Positions 22,649-34,271 of a DNA stretch of 64,000 nucleotides are shown piece by piece. The position numbers were made by a program, and so were the translations under genes. The stretch's first letter is position 1. Each line of letters starts with the position of its first letter. The DNA is from Chalara sp. BL73 (lineage: Eukaryota > Ascomycota > Leotiomycetes > Helotiales). The notes beneath the pieces were generated by a model. It was given only the letters and a program-made list of their open reading frames with translations, had not been told where the DNA came from and searched no databases. Where the stretch lies: the NCBI GenBank assembly GCA_918026815.1, contig CAKJVC010000037.1:372001-436000 (forward strand), read 5' to 3'.

Positions 22649-23106
22649 TCACCTTGAATCGCGCCTGGCGACTCTCTTATGAACTGTCTCTTCACCTTCT
22701 GAACCATCCCCTGGATTGGGCTCTAGAATAGAGGGGTCCGCTTCCGAATTCGTCTTTAAATCAGGGCGCTCCTTAGACACAGAAGTTGGAAGATTGTCCG
22801 TGTCAATGTCCCATTCCGGAATCAAAAGTGTTTTGTTTGTGCCATCTGCCGTAACATCCTCAAAGCATGCTTGGGGTGTTAGCTTGCGGAAGCTTGTGTC
22901 GAATATGTGAATCCGTTTTCTCATATACTTTACCGCTACCCGCCTGGCCTCCGATGGGTCGGAAGGGTCAACCAGAAGAGTATGTGCAACCTTCCAAACG
23001 CCGCGATCACGGATCTTATATTCTATGCGAACCCTTGGAAGGTCTGGTCCCTGGTCACTCGGTTGCCTTGTAGTCTGCAGATATGTAAGCTTGGCTAGGT
23101 AAAAAA
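22649..23106 (-). pseudogene. Orphan coding-like fragment, no start codon
   Basis: The minus strand stays open for about 150 codons, from just inside 23106 to the stop at 22649, with balanced composition. It reads LPRVRIEYKIRDRGVWKVAH, DPSDPSEARRVAVKYMRKR, IFDTSFRKLTPQACFEDVTA and ends in an acidic then basic tail (ETVHKRVARRDSR). The only ATG is internal (22924). A stop lies just upstream at the A-run. It looks like one exon or a truncated copy of a larger, possibly multi-copy fungal protein. I cannot name the family. Confidence 0.4.
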
Positions 23107-24429
23107 AAACTCAACCCGAGCCATCTGAAAAAGCTGTTTCAGACTTGGCCTTATTTTGCTTTTGCTTAGCTTGAATGAAGACTAGCACTAGGTTTATAAT
23201 ATATTTAATACCTAGCCTGGTAAAGCCCTAAGAGATTGCCAAAGACCGATTCTGGCTATAATAAGTAGCTTAAACGAGTTAAAACGACCTTAAAAAGCTA
23301 TATTATTCACATATTGAAACTTTAACTAGTCTTAGCAACCCAGTTGATTCACCAGCCAGAAATAATTTCACCATGGCACTTTCTATCCGATTGCACAGCC
23401 ATGACAATAGGTTCCTGACTTGGTACATAGAAAGACTTTACTCGCAGCAACCAACCCAAGCTTGCGGGCCTCGAACCATGTATTCTGGCCTAAGCATCCC
23501 GGTTTCTGAGATTACTTGGTCGATGGCTCGATATGATGAAACTCCCGAACAACGTTATGGAACTCCCGATGCAATGCTCCTTGAGCGGTTCCTGAGCTGA
23601 AGTGAGCCGGGGAAAGATTATTTGCATGGGTATAATAGACGGCGGGTGGGAGGGGATGAGGTTTTAGAGATATTTCGGTGTAGGTAATGATGTTGCTGCA
23701 AAAGGGGCTGCAGAGGCGATGAAGAAGGTTGAAGGGGCGGATAATTAGAGTGAAAAAGACACTAGCGAGAATATGGCCTACTTAAGAATGAGAATTTCAG
23801 CCTTTTGATATAGTCCTGATATTTCATGTGCGATTGGTAATGGGGAGGTTCTTTAAATCTGCCGAGTGAGGTTGGTGGTTGTGAGTCTAACATGATAACT
23901 AGCGACCAGATCGACTATGAGAATATTTTCTACTACCATTATCTAAGAGCGGATGCTTGTGACCTTATTTCCATGTGCCCCCGAGTTGAAGCGTATCTTT
24001 GCAATAACGTTGACAATAATATCAAAGCGCTTACTGTTACTAGGTATGTACACATTTCGAAAAGGCGTTTGCTATAAGCCCAGTGTCCAGCCTTTCATGT
24101 TCATTTGTACGTAATCAAAGATCTAGCAAATACTAAATTATGAATGACTCCAGGAGTTTGTCATTCATGAAACCCCACCTTCTTTCCGGGCCAATTACAC
24201 TTGCCAAAAGACTCTTAACCGAGCGGGCGAATTGTTTCTTCTACAGTATTGTTACCCCAGTCGAGCCAATGACGGACATAATGCCTACTCTATACCGACG
24301 ATCTATCGTGATAGAGGCCGGAGTCCGTGCCCCATCAATCCTCTCGAGTGGCCACACTTTTGACACTACCTTTCTCATACAAACAATCAATACCCCCAAA
24401 TCAACGTCTGTGCCAAAATTTGCCTCGCT
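23107..24429. other. Intergenic interval before the first HET gene
   Basis: About 1.3 kb without a gene I can support. A 75-codon ATG frame (23373-23600, plus) has no recognisable feature. The right part should contain the HET promoter. Confidence 0.4.
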
Positions 24430-26665
24430 ATGCATATCGCGAGCTCGTGTCCATGGTGCAGTAGAATCCAAGTCAATGATGCCCTGATCTCATCGTGCCA
24501 AGCGCATCTTCCTAGCACACATACCAAAAACGGAACATGGGCATACCCTGTCGACCTAGCAATCTTCGACTCCTTCCCCTTTTTTCCAAACCTCTCGGTT
24601 GCCAGTAGCGCAGGTTGTCCCTTCGGTGGATTCCTAAAAGATGTACTGTCTTCAGCTGACGTACAATACCAACTGGGCGACGACATTCGTGACTTTGAAG
24701 GGCGGTTCCTACCTTTTAAATTAGTGTTTGCATATGCCTGGGGCCACTTGGGAAATGTTGATGGCGGATTGGAGGCTTTGAGGATTACGATGCATCTTGA
24801 TACTGTAGAGGGAAGCCCGCGAGATAAAGAGCCTGCTTTTCATATTGTTTGCCGAGTGCATAAGACATCTCGTACGTTTTTATGGCATACATAAACTCTG
24901 CCTTCTTCTGGTTTTGGGGATTGACTTCTTTCTAGGCTATCCTATATGCTGTCAATGGTTGAGGATTGAGCGGGCTCCTCCTACGTCCCAGCTTTGGGAT
25001 CTACCGGCAATAGACTGGATTAAACACCACTTAGCTGAATGCGATGGGAAAATAGGCCCTCACTCGAGGCATTGCGGACTTGACCACACGAAAGGGTTTC
25101 TTCCTAAAAGACTCGTAGACATCCGTTACGACACCTTGCAAGTTAGTGACGGAGCTGATATCATCGCCTCGTTATCGACTGGTGATTCTCATCCACACTA
25201 TGCGGCACTGAGCTACTGCTGGGGATCACCTGTTGACCGTGAACAACAACTACAGCTTCTTGCATCCTCAAAATCCGAGGGCAGCTTCATATTTGACCTG
25301 CACGACTTGCCCATAGTGATACGAGATGCCATAACGGTTGCAAGATCTTTATCCCTTTCCTATTTATGGGTAGATACACTGTGCATTCTCCAAGACAACA
25401 TTCATGACTGGGAAGTGGAATCTAGTCAGATGGACCAGATCTACGGGTGTTCATACATTACGATTTGTTCGCTTACAGCCTCCTGTAATCTGAGTTTTCT
25501 TGATCCAGAAACTCATACCACGACCATAGACTTCCAATCCGGGATCAACCCGGACATCCAAGGGCAATATTGCATCAGCTATTACTATAGTTCAAGCCTT
25601 CGTAGCGGCGCTGGCATCGTGGTGGACCGGCTTATGGAAAGCAGGTGGTCGAGGCGAGGCTGGACTTTTCAAGAAACGTTCCTTTCTGCACGGCTTCTCT
25701 GCTTTGAGCAATCAGAAATATCCTTTGCATGCTCAGACAGGATGGCATACCGGTCCGGCTCGATAGGTGTCCGTCAATTCGAATCTCCTCGCCAGCTCCA
25801 AGATGACCTCCGGAACCCACAACAGTCAGTCTGGGCTCTTTGGTATCAGTTAGTACTGACCAATTATTGCGACCGCATTTTCACACATCCACACGACGTC
25901 CTCCCAGCCGTTTCAGGTGTGGCATCTATGTTCAACAGAGCGTTTAGCACAAGGTACCTGGCGGGCCTTTGGGATTCGGACCTAGCGGTCGGGCTGATGT
26001 GGGAAGTAGATGTGGAGCGTCACCAAGGCGGCCTCCTAGGTATCCTCAAGGTCCATCATCCCACGAATCTGACCGCACTCATCACAAAACTCATTTCACC
26101 GCCTTACGTCTCGCCATCCTGGAGTTGGGCTGGTCGGCAGGGATGGATTAACAGCTCGATTGTGTGCTACTCGCATATTTGGAGCGATGTGCGGAACGAG
26201 TGTAAGCTTGACGCTACCGTGTCGGTGGAAGGTAACAATCCTTTCGGCAGGGTGGAGGACGCCAGGATAACGTACTCTGGTATAACAGTCACGATAGGAC
26301 CATATACGCGGCTAGATCCTTCGGGGCGCTTCCCCGGCCATTTCAAAATTGACCTGCGGGAAGGGGGCTGCGTGATAATTCGTTTGGACTGGTACACCAA
26401 CGGCACGATCTTGCGGGGGAACTTCAAGATGATATTACTGGGTAGTTTCGTTGAAGAACCTGAACCCGAAGATGACGGTCTTCTTCTGGCGCCACTGTCT
26501 GGACCTGGAGAGAAATTGGAAAGGGCAGCTTTTGGACTTATAATCCACCAAGCTCCACAAAGCGAGTCGTTCATTCGTGTCGGTGTCTTTTTTTCACTGG
26601 TGAGCAACGGTGGGGCTTTGCGATATCTTGGCTCTTATGAAACGGAAACCTTAGAGCTGATCTAG
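24430..26665 (+). CDS. HET-domain protein (heterokaryon incompatibility type), two exons
   Basis: Exon 1 is 24430-24871 and exon 2 is 24936-26665, joined across a 64-bp GT-AG intron (GTACGT...TTCTAG) into 723 aa. The N-terminal segment (SSCPWCSRI, then SVASSAGCPFGGFL) has the Cys-rich pre-HET pattern common in these genes. The HET domain follows at about residues 225-375: HPHYAALSYCWGSPVD, then LPIVIRDAITVARSLSLSYL, WVDTLCILQDNIHDWEVES, MDQIYGCSYITICSLTA, and later SRWSRRGWTFQETFLSARLL. SPSWSWAG is also typical further on. HET domains trigger growth arrest or cell death when unlike fungal individuals fuse; the partner is unknown. The ATG at 24430 is the first in exon 1's frame. Confidence 0.85.
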
Positions 26666-26836
26666 CGGCAAATGGTCACATTTCTTGTTTTGATCACACG
26701 ATGTTTGTGCGTACTGTTCTAAGCTGGGCAAGGCTGTCTCACAGTGGGTTATCTACAAATAATACGAGCTAAATATGCTTCCAAGGTCGCTATTATTGTA
26801 TGTTTACAAAAACTATAGCCAGAAATTCCGCGTCTC

Positions 26837-29757
26837 CTATGAGTTCCACGTGGCCAACGAATCAGGAATCAGAGCTAAGTTCTGAATAGCAGCCAGGCCA
26901 TACTGCGCAAGATCATTTGTCGACAACCATGCCGCCTCATCAACAGGTACTAAGACGGCACTACCTTCCACACGAGTCGAGTTCCATGCTGCAGTTGGCT
27001 TCAATCCATCACTAGCAAAGAACTCTTTCCATGCCCTCTTTGCCAACGTCGCGTTTCCTCTTTCCCGTGATGCATAAGCAGCCAACCTACTATGGCCCTG
27101 ATACAGATTTAGCGAGCCGAATGAGACGCCGTATCGGGCGGCTTGCTCTGCCCTGCTGGCATCAAAATAGTAGCAGTAATCGAGCCAAGCGTCTTTGAAG
27201 CCGGCGGGGAGGGAGGAGCCATAGTATTCGATTGCTTCAGAGACGACTTCCGGTAGGCCAAAGACCGCGGAAAGGTGGGAGACGGAGACGTTGCCGCGGT
27301 TCTGCGGGTCTGCAGGTGGAGGACCCAGGGTCCAGTTCTGGAGGTCGTAGAGTCCTGACCCGGTCACGAAGCCGTTTTTAAGATTAGCTATGCCGGTAAT
27401 GGTGTTGGTCAGCTTCGTCTTGGCCTCTTCCCAACGAAGGCCGCGACGTTCCCAAGCGATGAGCCATCCTCCAGCCATCGCGCCCCAATCAGTTCCAAGA
27501 CCAAATGCCACGGTAGAGTTGGGAGTCGGTTTCCACCCATCAGTTCGTACCTTCCTTTGTGGATCCAGAACCCCATACGTCTTGTCTGTGTCCAGAAGCT
27601 CATCCAACAACTCTCCAACACGTTCATCACCACCAGACAGATAGTAGAAGTACTTGCGATACTGTGGCTGTGAGATCCGAGCCTGTTTAGCACTGTCGCT
27701 AAAGTGTTGGACACCGTGTCGAGTTCCTAGCCCTTTCCATTGTCCAAGATGATACACATCTACCTCCCCGGTGTGACGGGTCAAGGCTTCCGCAAATCGA
27801 TAGACGTCCTCTCGGCCAGTGCGAAGGAAGTAGAGCCAGAAGAACAAGTCAGGCGAGAGCTCAGAATTGTCCCAGGCATATCCACCTACATCATACCGCC
27901 AGGTATGTCTATCCGTGTCGTACGTATGCATGAAGTCTCCATAATCTAAAAATCCATACCATCTTCGTTGTTCAATCTGGTCTTGGTAAAACTTGAAGAG
28001 AAAGTCAAGGTGGCTTTCGATCGTCGACGACTCAGAACTGCTGGTATCTGGGAGATCCCAATAAGTCCCAAGTGCCTTTGATTCTTTTAGGTGTTCTGGG
28101 GTCGCCACTAGGACGGGTGGGTTATTAATGTGCTCTGTTAGACTGGAAAGCGTGTCACTTGGAGGTGTCTGCTCAAAGCCGAACAAAAACACTTCACTGG
28201 TTCTTGCAATTCCGTAAGGAGTGTCGAAGCCTTCTTCCCAATCTTCATACGTGATCTCAAGAGCATCCAACTCAGCTGTGTAGTTTTTCTGTCCTAATCC
28301 ATCATGGAATGGACGGAGATCCAAGGGCTCGGCTGACGGGGAATAGAGCCAGACCGTCACTTCACCTAGATCTGACGCAGCACCGGAGATTTCCAAGCCG
28401 CTGGGATAGCGCTTCCAAAAGTCACGAAGTCCTACAGCTAGTCCCCCTTGCGTCGCGCCACCGAGATAAGCGAGACCACCTGCACGAGTGCCTCCTGAAA
28501 TTTTCACCCAACTCTGTCCGGCCTTGGTTCGTTTTTGGAGAGTGAAACCGTCAGCAGACAGCTGGTTCAGGCTGTAGTCGCTCCACGTTGGAATCCACCT
28601 GAGCCTGCTGGAGACTCGTGTATCCCAGGTTTCGATTGAAGGTAGTTTTTCGCCCTTATACTGAGCCGTTTTGACCGCTGCTCCAGGATCTCTTCTTAAA
28701 CCAGTGATTCCCTGTACTGCTTCATTAAGAATTCCTCCTTCCACGCCAGCAATTCTGACATGACGATTATAATAGGCTTCATCAGCTAAAGGCACTCCAA
28801 ATCTGATACCCAAGCCCGTGATGAAATCACGATCGGCAGCTCCATCAAAAACAATACTGTGAACCAGTCTGATAGAATCGGAGTTTGCGTATAGGTAAAA
28901 ACGCAAGACAAATGGAAGCCAATCACTGCATGGCTATTAGCATATATTCTCAGAAAAATGAGAGGATCACAAAGCAACCCCATGATGTGTATTTGGAACC
29001 TTGATGTGGAAATTCTTGGAATATTGCCCGCAAATTTGTGCAAAAGGTTTCAAAGCACAAATGAAAGCAATACGTACTCATGAGAATTGCCATCTGTGGC
29101 TTGATGCTTTCCCCTGACCGTCACCAAAGCACGCACGGAGCTTTGCTCACTGACAGATGCTGATTCGATGTTGCTTGAAAAAGCAAAATGCTCAATGGAG
29201 GAGTTTGAGCCTACGCCTGATTGAGACTGAAGAACAAGATGTCCATCTTGCCCAATTATTTTCCCACTCTTCGTTTGGATGGAGCTAATGACAATACTGC
29301 CTTCCTTAGGGAATGAAACTTTGAGTTTTCCCGTGTCGACCGTGATACTGGCAGCGGAATCAGACACGGCCAACAATGCAGTACCATTCGTAGCTGGAGC
29401 AGAGGTCGATGAGTTATCTGTCCTTGCTGTGACAGTATACTCGTCGTAGCTACTGCCGGATGCTGAAATTGCATGCCCGGTCCACTTCACAGATCCATCT
29501 GCCCAATATCCCGTTACCCAGGATTGGAGATCGACCTGTTCACCAGAGCCCGACGAAGCAGTGAACGTGGTATGATTAGCTGGATATCGTCCTTGAGGCC
29601 ACGGGAGCCCAAAGGTTGTCCCATAGTTATGGGTTGGCTTTTCTCCCAGCCAATGCACAGTAGCTGCACTAGAGGAGCTGGAGTTCTTGAATAATTGAGC
29701 TGTGGCCGAACTCAACAGGCCGGACAAGGCAAGATAAAGAGGGAGTCGTGGTGCCAT
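26837..29757 (-). CDS. Exo-rhamnogalacturonan-lyase-like secreted protein (PcRGLX/YetA type, PL26), two exons
   Basis: Exon 1 29757-29078 and exon 2 28925-26837 join across a 152-bp GT-AG intron (GTACGT...TGCAG) to 922 aa; the joint reads NSH-DDW-LPFVLRFYLYAN. A signal peptide (MAPRLPLYLALSGLLSSATA) predicts secretion. Residues about 30-330 match the N-terminal RIFT-barrel of PcRGLX/YetA proteins (VHWLGEKP, GLPWPQG, DSIRLVHSIVFDGAADRDF, GIRFGVPL). A central beta-sandwich and a C-terminal alpha/alpha toroid (SPDLFFWLYFLRTGREDVYR, DWGAMAGGWL) follow. PL26 enzymes remove unsaturated galacturonosyl-rhamnose from the non-reducing end of rhamnogalacturonan I. Length agrees with the about 870-920 aa of the family. 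Together with the GH43 gene it points to pectin use. Confidence 0.8.
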
Positions 29758-29883
29758 GATTGACGAACACCAGAGAAGTACTTCTCCCTAAACCTTCCTC
29801 CAAGGTAACACAATGATGGCGGAAAGAAGCACGAAGTGAGAGCTCGCGTTGAACCATTGACTCTCCCAAAGGCCAAGCTTCAT

Positions 29884-29893
29884 CATATATACC
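29884..29893 (-). promoter_or_regulatory. TATA-like element of the PL26-like gene
   Basis: On the minus strand GTATATATGATG lies about 130 bp before the ATG at 29757, a plausible position for a core promoter. Sequence match only. Confidence 0.4.
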
Positions 29894-31299
29894 TAGATAA
29901 AGGCCCCTGTTGAGCACGCAAGTGCTCGGGGGTATGGTACCGCGATGTCCCATTTTTCTCATATCTGCCAAGATGGCATCATGTGGAAGGAGATTAGATG
30001 TTCGCTTGAGCATGTCTGTTCCTGTGCTGCTCCGAATCTGGTGGGTGCTTGTCTAGCTGTCCTGATATGCAAACCTCGGGTTAAAGTAACAGCGTAACCA
30101 AATGAATTCTTCCGCATTCAACGCAGGCACAAGGGACGGAGCTGTCGCCGAGCCATTGACCCCGCGCCGACGAATGAGGGGCCGGCTCAATTGCACCGGC
30201 GAATGGTCAACCAAGAGATATGATAGCGTATTTCTTCGTCTCATTGCCAGCATCTTTGGGATGAACTATCAAGTGTTTTCTGTTTGGGTGTTTTAATTAT
30301 AGCAGCAAGATGGAAAAACTAGTGTAAGTTGATTTAAGGTCCTCCTGGCTTGCCAAGCTTCGTGGATCGCTATTCCCTTTTCAGCTAATCCGGCTTTGTT
30401 TGAACATGCTTTCCTTTCTACCAGCGAGCCTCAACTGCATACGCCACCCGCCGTCGAGTGTGAATGTAAAACATCGAGCATCCAAACATATCTGCGTTTC
30501 ATTTAGCGATTGAGGCATTCAGACGACCACCTTAAGTCGCGTCCTTATCATAGATCTGTCGGCCAGATCCTTCTTGGGTCCCGCAATATGCTGAGATACA
30601 GCAATCAATGCGCACATATCACTGAAATGCGCTTACTAATTCTTTTACTACTAGTTTCTTTCCAAGTGCACCAGCAAATATCTATAGTATTCCTTAAAAC
30701 GCCTAAAGTGTGGCACACGTGACTAAACGCCAATTCCATTCCCCTCATTCTTCCCCCGGCCTCCCCGCCATACTCACAGGGGGGCAAAGCATTTTCAAGA
30801 CCACTCAATCCAGATACCGAATTGACATAGACGACATATGACGTATCACAACGATCTAGAACAGCCTCTAACCATTACAGTGGTAACAACTGTTGTACCT
30901 TGATTACAACTGTGGCTAAGCCCACAAATAAGAGCGTCATCCACTTTGACGTGGTCCGCGCACAGCCACCAAATGCTTGAACCTTAGGCCTCGAATGCAA
31001 ACATGTTGCATCTGCCTCCAATCATCATCATGGATCACACTCGGCGAGACCGCCAGCCTTATTTGAGGACCGCTGATACATCTGCAGCCTCAATGCAGGA
31101 TGTGCCAAACGCGTCCAAAGGTGGTAAGATACGCTGCCTACGCCTCCTAAACTAGCCCAGAAAAATATGCGGGTATGGGGATACGCACAGTAGTCCCTGA
31201 CTAGCTGATTTTGGGGCTGCCTTGTGAGTCAGTGCCGGCAAGCCTAAGTGATGCTTTGTTTCTTAGGCGACCTTTCAGGTCACAGTTTGCTGCCTGGTG

Positions 31300-31310
31300 G
31301 ATGAGATATA
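31300..31310 (+). promoter_or_regulatory. TATA-like element of the BCS1-like gene
   Basis: GAGATATAAATC lies about 175 bp before ATG 31479, followed by a CT-rich stretch typical of fungal promoters. Sequence match only. Confidence 0.35.
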
Positions 31311-31478
31311 AATCTTCACTCTGCTGTTAATATTAATTCTCATTTTCATTGTCAGCGGTCTCTTCTGCTTACTTCGAGGGGCCTTTCAACTTACCCTAAC
31401 CTTACGAATTTAATTTTCTTTACATTTCCAACTTTGCTCTCAAGACTTATATATCATTTTCTTTTAACTCCAACAATC

Positions 31479-33365
31479 ATGAACCAATCCGGGAGCACCA
31501 TTTACCACCGATCGGTCAAAATGGACAGCACCACAAACTTCCTGGATCCCACCAAACCAACGTTCAACCCTCAACTACAAATACTCGAAACTCTCGTCCC
31601 TGGCTTCTCTCTCTTCTCAACAGCTCTCTACAGATACACCAATATAGACCTTGCGCTCTACATACCCGCATTCCTCGTTTTAGGCCTTCTCGTTTTCGTA
31701 TGGGGATATGTCAGAGATGGGGTCTCCAATTTCGCCTACACACATCTTATGTCCACCGCTTCCATACGCGTGGATGACGAGATGTATAACATGGTTATGG
31801 GTTGGATCGCAAATCAGAAATTCGCCAAGAAATCAAGAAATTTTGTCGCTAATACGAATGTGAATTCGAGAAAGTGGTGGCTATTTCGCGATGATGAAGA
31901 GGATGACGACGAAGATGATGATAATAGCTTCACTGGACTTATCAACCGGTTAAGAGGCAAGGAGAAGAAGGTCCTGTTCACTCCATCTTTTGGTACGCAT
32001 TATTTCTGGTATAAAGGCTGGCCCATGGTATTCTCCCGTACGGAAGACACCCGCCAAATCAGCTACGGCTCCGTCAGCGAGCGTGAAAACATCTCTATCT
32101 CCAGCTTTGGTCGGGATCCTACACTATTGAAAGAGCTCCTTCAAGACTGTAGACAAGCGTTCTCCAAGGCCGATAATAACAAGACCGTCATCTACCGCGG
32201 TGCCTTAAAGCCAGGAAGCAGCGAGCCAACATGGACTCGGTGTGTCTCCCGTGTTTCACGCCCATTTTCTACGGTAGTGCTCGATGAGGAGGTGAAATCC
32301 ACGCTGTTGAATGATATGAGCGAATATCTCGACCCCTCTTCTCGCAGATGGTATAGCAATCGTGGCGTCCCTTATCGTCGTGGATACCTCTTATTTGGTC
32401 CGCCAGGCACTGGCAAATCATCACTCAGCTTTGCAATTGCTGGATATTTCAAGCTGAAGATATACATTGTCTCCCTCAATTCCATGGCCATGAACGAGGA
32501 GAACCTCAGCACCCTTTTCGCTGAGCTGCCAAAGCAATGCGTTGTTCTCCTCGAGGATATTGATACTGCTGGTCTTACTCATTCGCGCGAGATAGTCACT
32601 GAGGCTCCTCCAACTCCTGTTCTTCCACAGAATATCGCCAATGGTGGGACTACGCTTGTCTCCCCCCCTCCACCTAGCAGCCGTATTTCTCTGTCAGCTC
32701 TTCTCAACATCATTGATGGTGTAGCAGCGACTGAGGGGCGAATTTTGATCATGACGACGAACCACATCGACAAGCTAGATGATGCGCTCATCCGTCCGGG
32801 ACGCGTGGACCTCACTGTGAAATTCGACCTCGCAAACGCGCAAATGATCAGCACAATCTTCTGCGGCATCTACGCCACTATCGAAGGTGACATGCCCTCT
32901 ACCAAATCCTCCACCATCGCCATTCAATCCCCAGGCTCATCTTCTTCCGCGGTTATCAAACAGGCGGAAGAAGACGAGAAGGAGGCGTTGCGGGTGGAAG
33001 AAGAGAGAAAGAGAAAGGACGAGCAGATTAAAGCGATGGGTGAGGAGATCGCGCGGGTCATACCCAGCATGACGTTCAGTCCCGCGGAGATCCAAGGGTA
33101 TTTCCTGAAGTGGAAACGTGAGCCTGAGGCGGCGGTGAAGAACGCGGCGGAGTGGGTGGAGAAATCCATCTCGGATAAGAAGAAGCGAGATATTGAGGAG
33201 CGGGAGAGGATTGCGAGAGAGGAGAAAGAAACCAAGGAGAAAGCGGAAAAGGAGAGATTGGAGAAGGAGAAGGAGGGTAAGGCTGAGGAGCCGAAGACGA
33301 GTGGCGCGTCTGCTGAGGAAGAGAAGCTAAAGGTTAATGGTGCGAATGCTGATGAGGTTGCATGA
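31479..33365 (+). CDS. BCS1-like AAA ATPase, membrane-anchored
   Basis: Intronless, 628 aa from ATG 31479 (a second ATG lies at 31521). A membrane helix at about residues 58-80 (LALYIPAFLVLGLLVFVWGY) precedes a BCS1-N-type region with an acidic insert (DDEEDDDEDDD). The AAA module has Walker A GPPGTGKSS (about 307), Walker B VVLLEDID (about 354), sensor-like MTTNHIDKLDDALIRPGRVD with the arginine finger region, and a long Ala/Pro/Ser loop between Walker B and LSALLNIIDG. The C-terminus is a charged coiled-coil of Lys/Glu (IEERERIAREEKETKEKAEK). Bcs1 inserts the Rieske protein into complex III in mitochondria. Ascomycetes have many Bcs1-like paralogues with divergent tails; this one is more likely such a paralogue than the core chaperone, which is shorter and lacks this tail. 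Confidence 0.85.
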   Translation: MNQSGSTIYHRSVKMDSTTNFLDPTKPTFNPQLQILETLVPGFSLFSTALYRYTNIDLALYIPAFLVLGLLVFVWGYVRDGVSNFAYTHLMSTASIRVDDEMYNMVMGWIANQKFAKKSRNFVANTNVNSRKWWLFRDDEEDDDEDDDNSFTGLINRLRGKEKKVLFTPSFGTHYFWYKGWPMVFSRTEDTRQISYGSVSERENISISSFGRDPTLLKELLQDCRQAFSKADNNKTVIYRGALKPGSSEPTWTRCVSRVSRPFSTVVLDEEVKSTLLNDMSEYLDPSSRRWYSNRGVPYRRGYLLFGPPGTGKSSLSFAIAGYFKLKIYIVSLNSMAMNEENLSTLFAELPKQCVVLLEDIDTAGLTHSREIVTEAPPTPVLPQNIANGGTTLVSPPPPSSRISLSALLNIIDGVAATEGRILIMTTNHIDKLDDALIRPGRVDLTVKFDLANAQMISTIFCGIYATIEGDMPSTKSSTIAIQSPGSSSSAVIKQAEEDEKEALRVEEERKRKDEQIKAMGEEIARVIPSMTFSPAEIQGYFLKWKREPEAAVKNAAEWVEKSISDKKKRDIEERERIAREEKETKEKAEKERLEKEKEGKAEEPKTSGASAEEEKLKVNGANADEVA

Positions 33366-33576
33366 TGGGTATACCCGGGTTTTGCATAGCGGTGGTGTTT
33401 TGAGGCGTACATATTGGTTGCGTGTGTTTATAGAGCGTCACGCCAGGTGATTTAGGTTCTTATTTGGCTATAGAATAAAACGCACCATACATTGATTCCT
33501 GGATTTTAACCTTTACGAAGCTGATTGAGGCGATCGTGGATTAAGAAGTGAGAGTCTGCCTGGCGCCGCGGAGCGT

Positions 33577-33723
33577 GATGCATATCCAGGTAGATTAAAT
33601 CAAGTATCTGTGCTTACTAATAGAGAAGGTACATTTTATGGTCAATGTTCCGAAATTTGTGGTACATTATGTAGTAGTACGCCTATTGTAATAGAGTCTG
33701 TAACCATAGAGAAATTCCTTAGC
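33577..33723 (+). pseudogene. cox2: Nuclear fragment of mitochondrial cox2 (NUMT)
   Basis: The plus strand reads [18 protein letters not shown] then [30 protein letters not shown]. This is the conserved C-terminal copper-A region of cytochrome c oxidase subunit 2, which is mitochondrially encoded in fungi. The CxxxC ligand pair (CSEIC) is kept, but the His and Met ligands that normally follow (pattern H-S-S-M-P) are Cys and Thr here. There is no start codon, only about 49 codons remain, and both ends leave the homology abruptly. It is AT-rich compared with its surroundings. It cannot be functional; it is mitochondrial DNA captured by the nucleus. Confidence 0.85.
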
Positions 33724-33764
33724 TATGGCATAAAAGGTGGGTTGGCTAAATGTCTGCTGAACAC

Positions 33765-34271
33765 GGAGTTCCAGGTCTTTCACCGTAAAACCACGTGTTG
33801 TGAGTATGGTCAATGCGTTTCCGGGGCTGGCGCGAGAGGGACAGGCGAAGAAGATCGCAGCCATCTCGGGCGGGTAGTAGACCTGGCATCTGTGGATGAG
33901 ACTGGGATTTTATGGCTGGAGTGAATTTGGTTGTTGCGAAGTTTGGTGCCAATTTTAGAGAGAGTGAGGAGAACGTCCTGGTTTTGGCGGTTTGCCCCAG
34001 AAGTGTGGATGCCGATGGGCAGTTTGGGGGTGAATGTAGTTTGAGAGTGAGGCTTCTGGGTTGTGCTGATGTGTGGTAGTGAGTGAGGTTGATACAAAGA
34101 AGATGGCGAGTTTGGGTGGTAAGTTTATGAAGTACGCGCCACATTTCAAGGGTCCTGTTGCTGCGGAGGACGTGGAAAAGGGGTGTGTTGAAGGCTGTAT
34201 ATGGGGCGAGTTTTGAGAAGAGGAGTGGTAGGAGTTTTGTGAGCCACATAGGGACGAAGAGATGGATGTAG
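33765..34271 (+). pseudogene. C-terminal half of a decayed short-chain dehydrogenase/reductase
   Basis: Pieces in shifting frames on the plus strand follow SDR order: [20 protein letters not shown] (strand before the catalytic Ser), two stop codons, then NLVVAKFGANFRE and ENVLVLAVCPRSVDADG (equivalent of the helix after the Tyr-Lys motif and the PGxVDT turn). Next come KFMKYAPHFKGPVAAEDVEK and finally KAVYGASFEKRSGRSFVSHI ending GTKRWM and TAG 34269-34271. The last block matches the usual C-terminus of fungal NAD(P)-binding SDRs. The N-terminal nucleotide-binding half is absent; its place is taken by the cox2 fragment. At least three frame changes and internal stops show it is dead. Confidence 0.75.

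Larger units (their letters stand above)
29758..31478. other. Intergenic interval between two divergent genes
   Basis: About 1.7 kb, bounded by the 5' ends of the minus-strand PL26-like gene and the plus-strand AAA gene. TATA-like motifs lie near both ends (listed separately). No gene seen. Confidence 0.5.
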
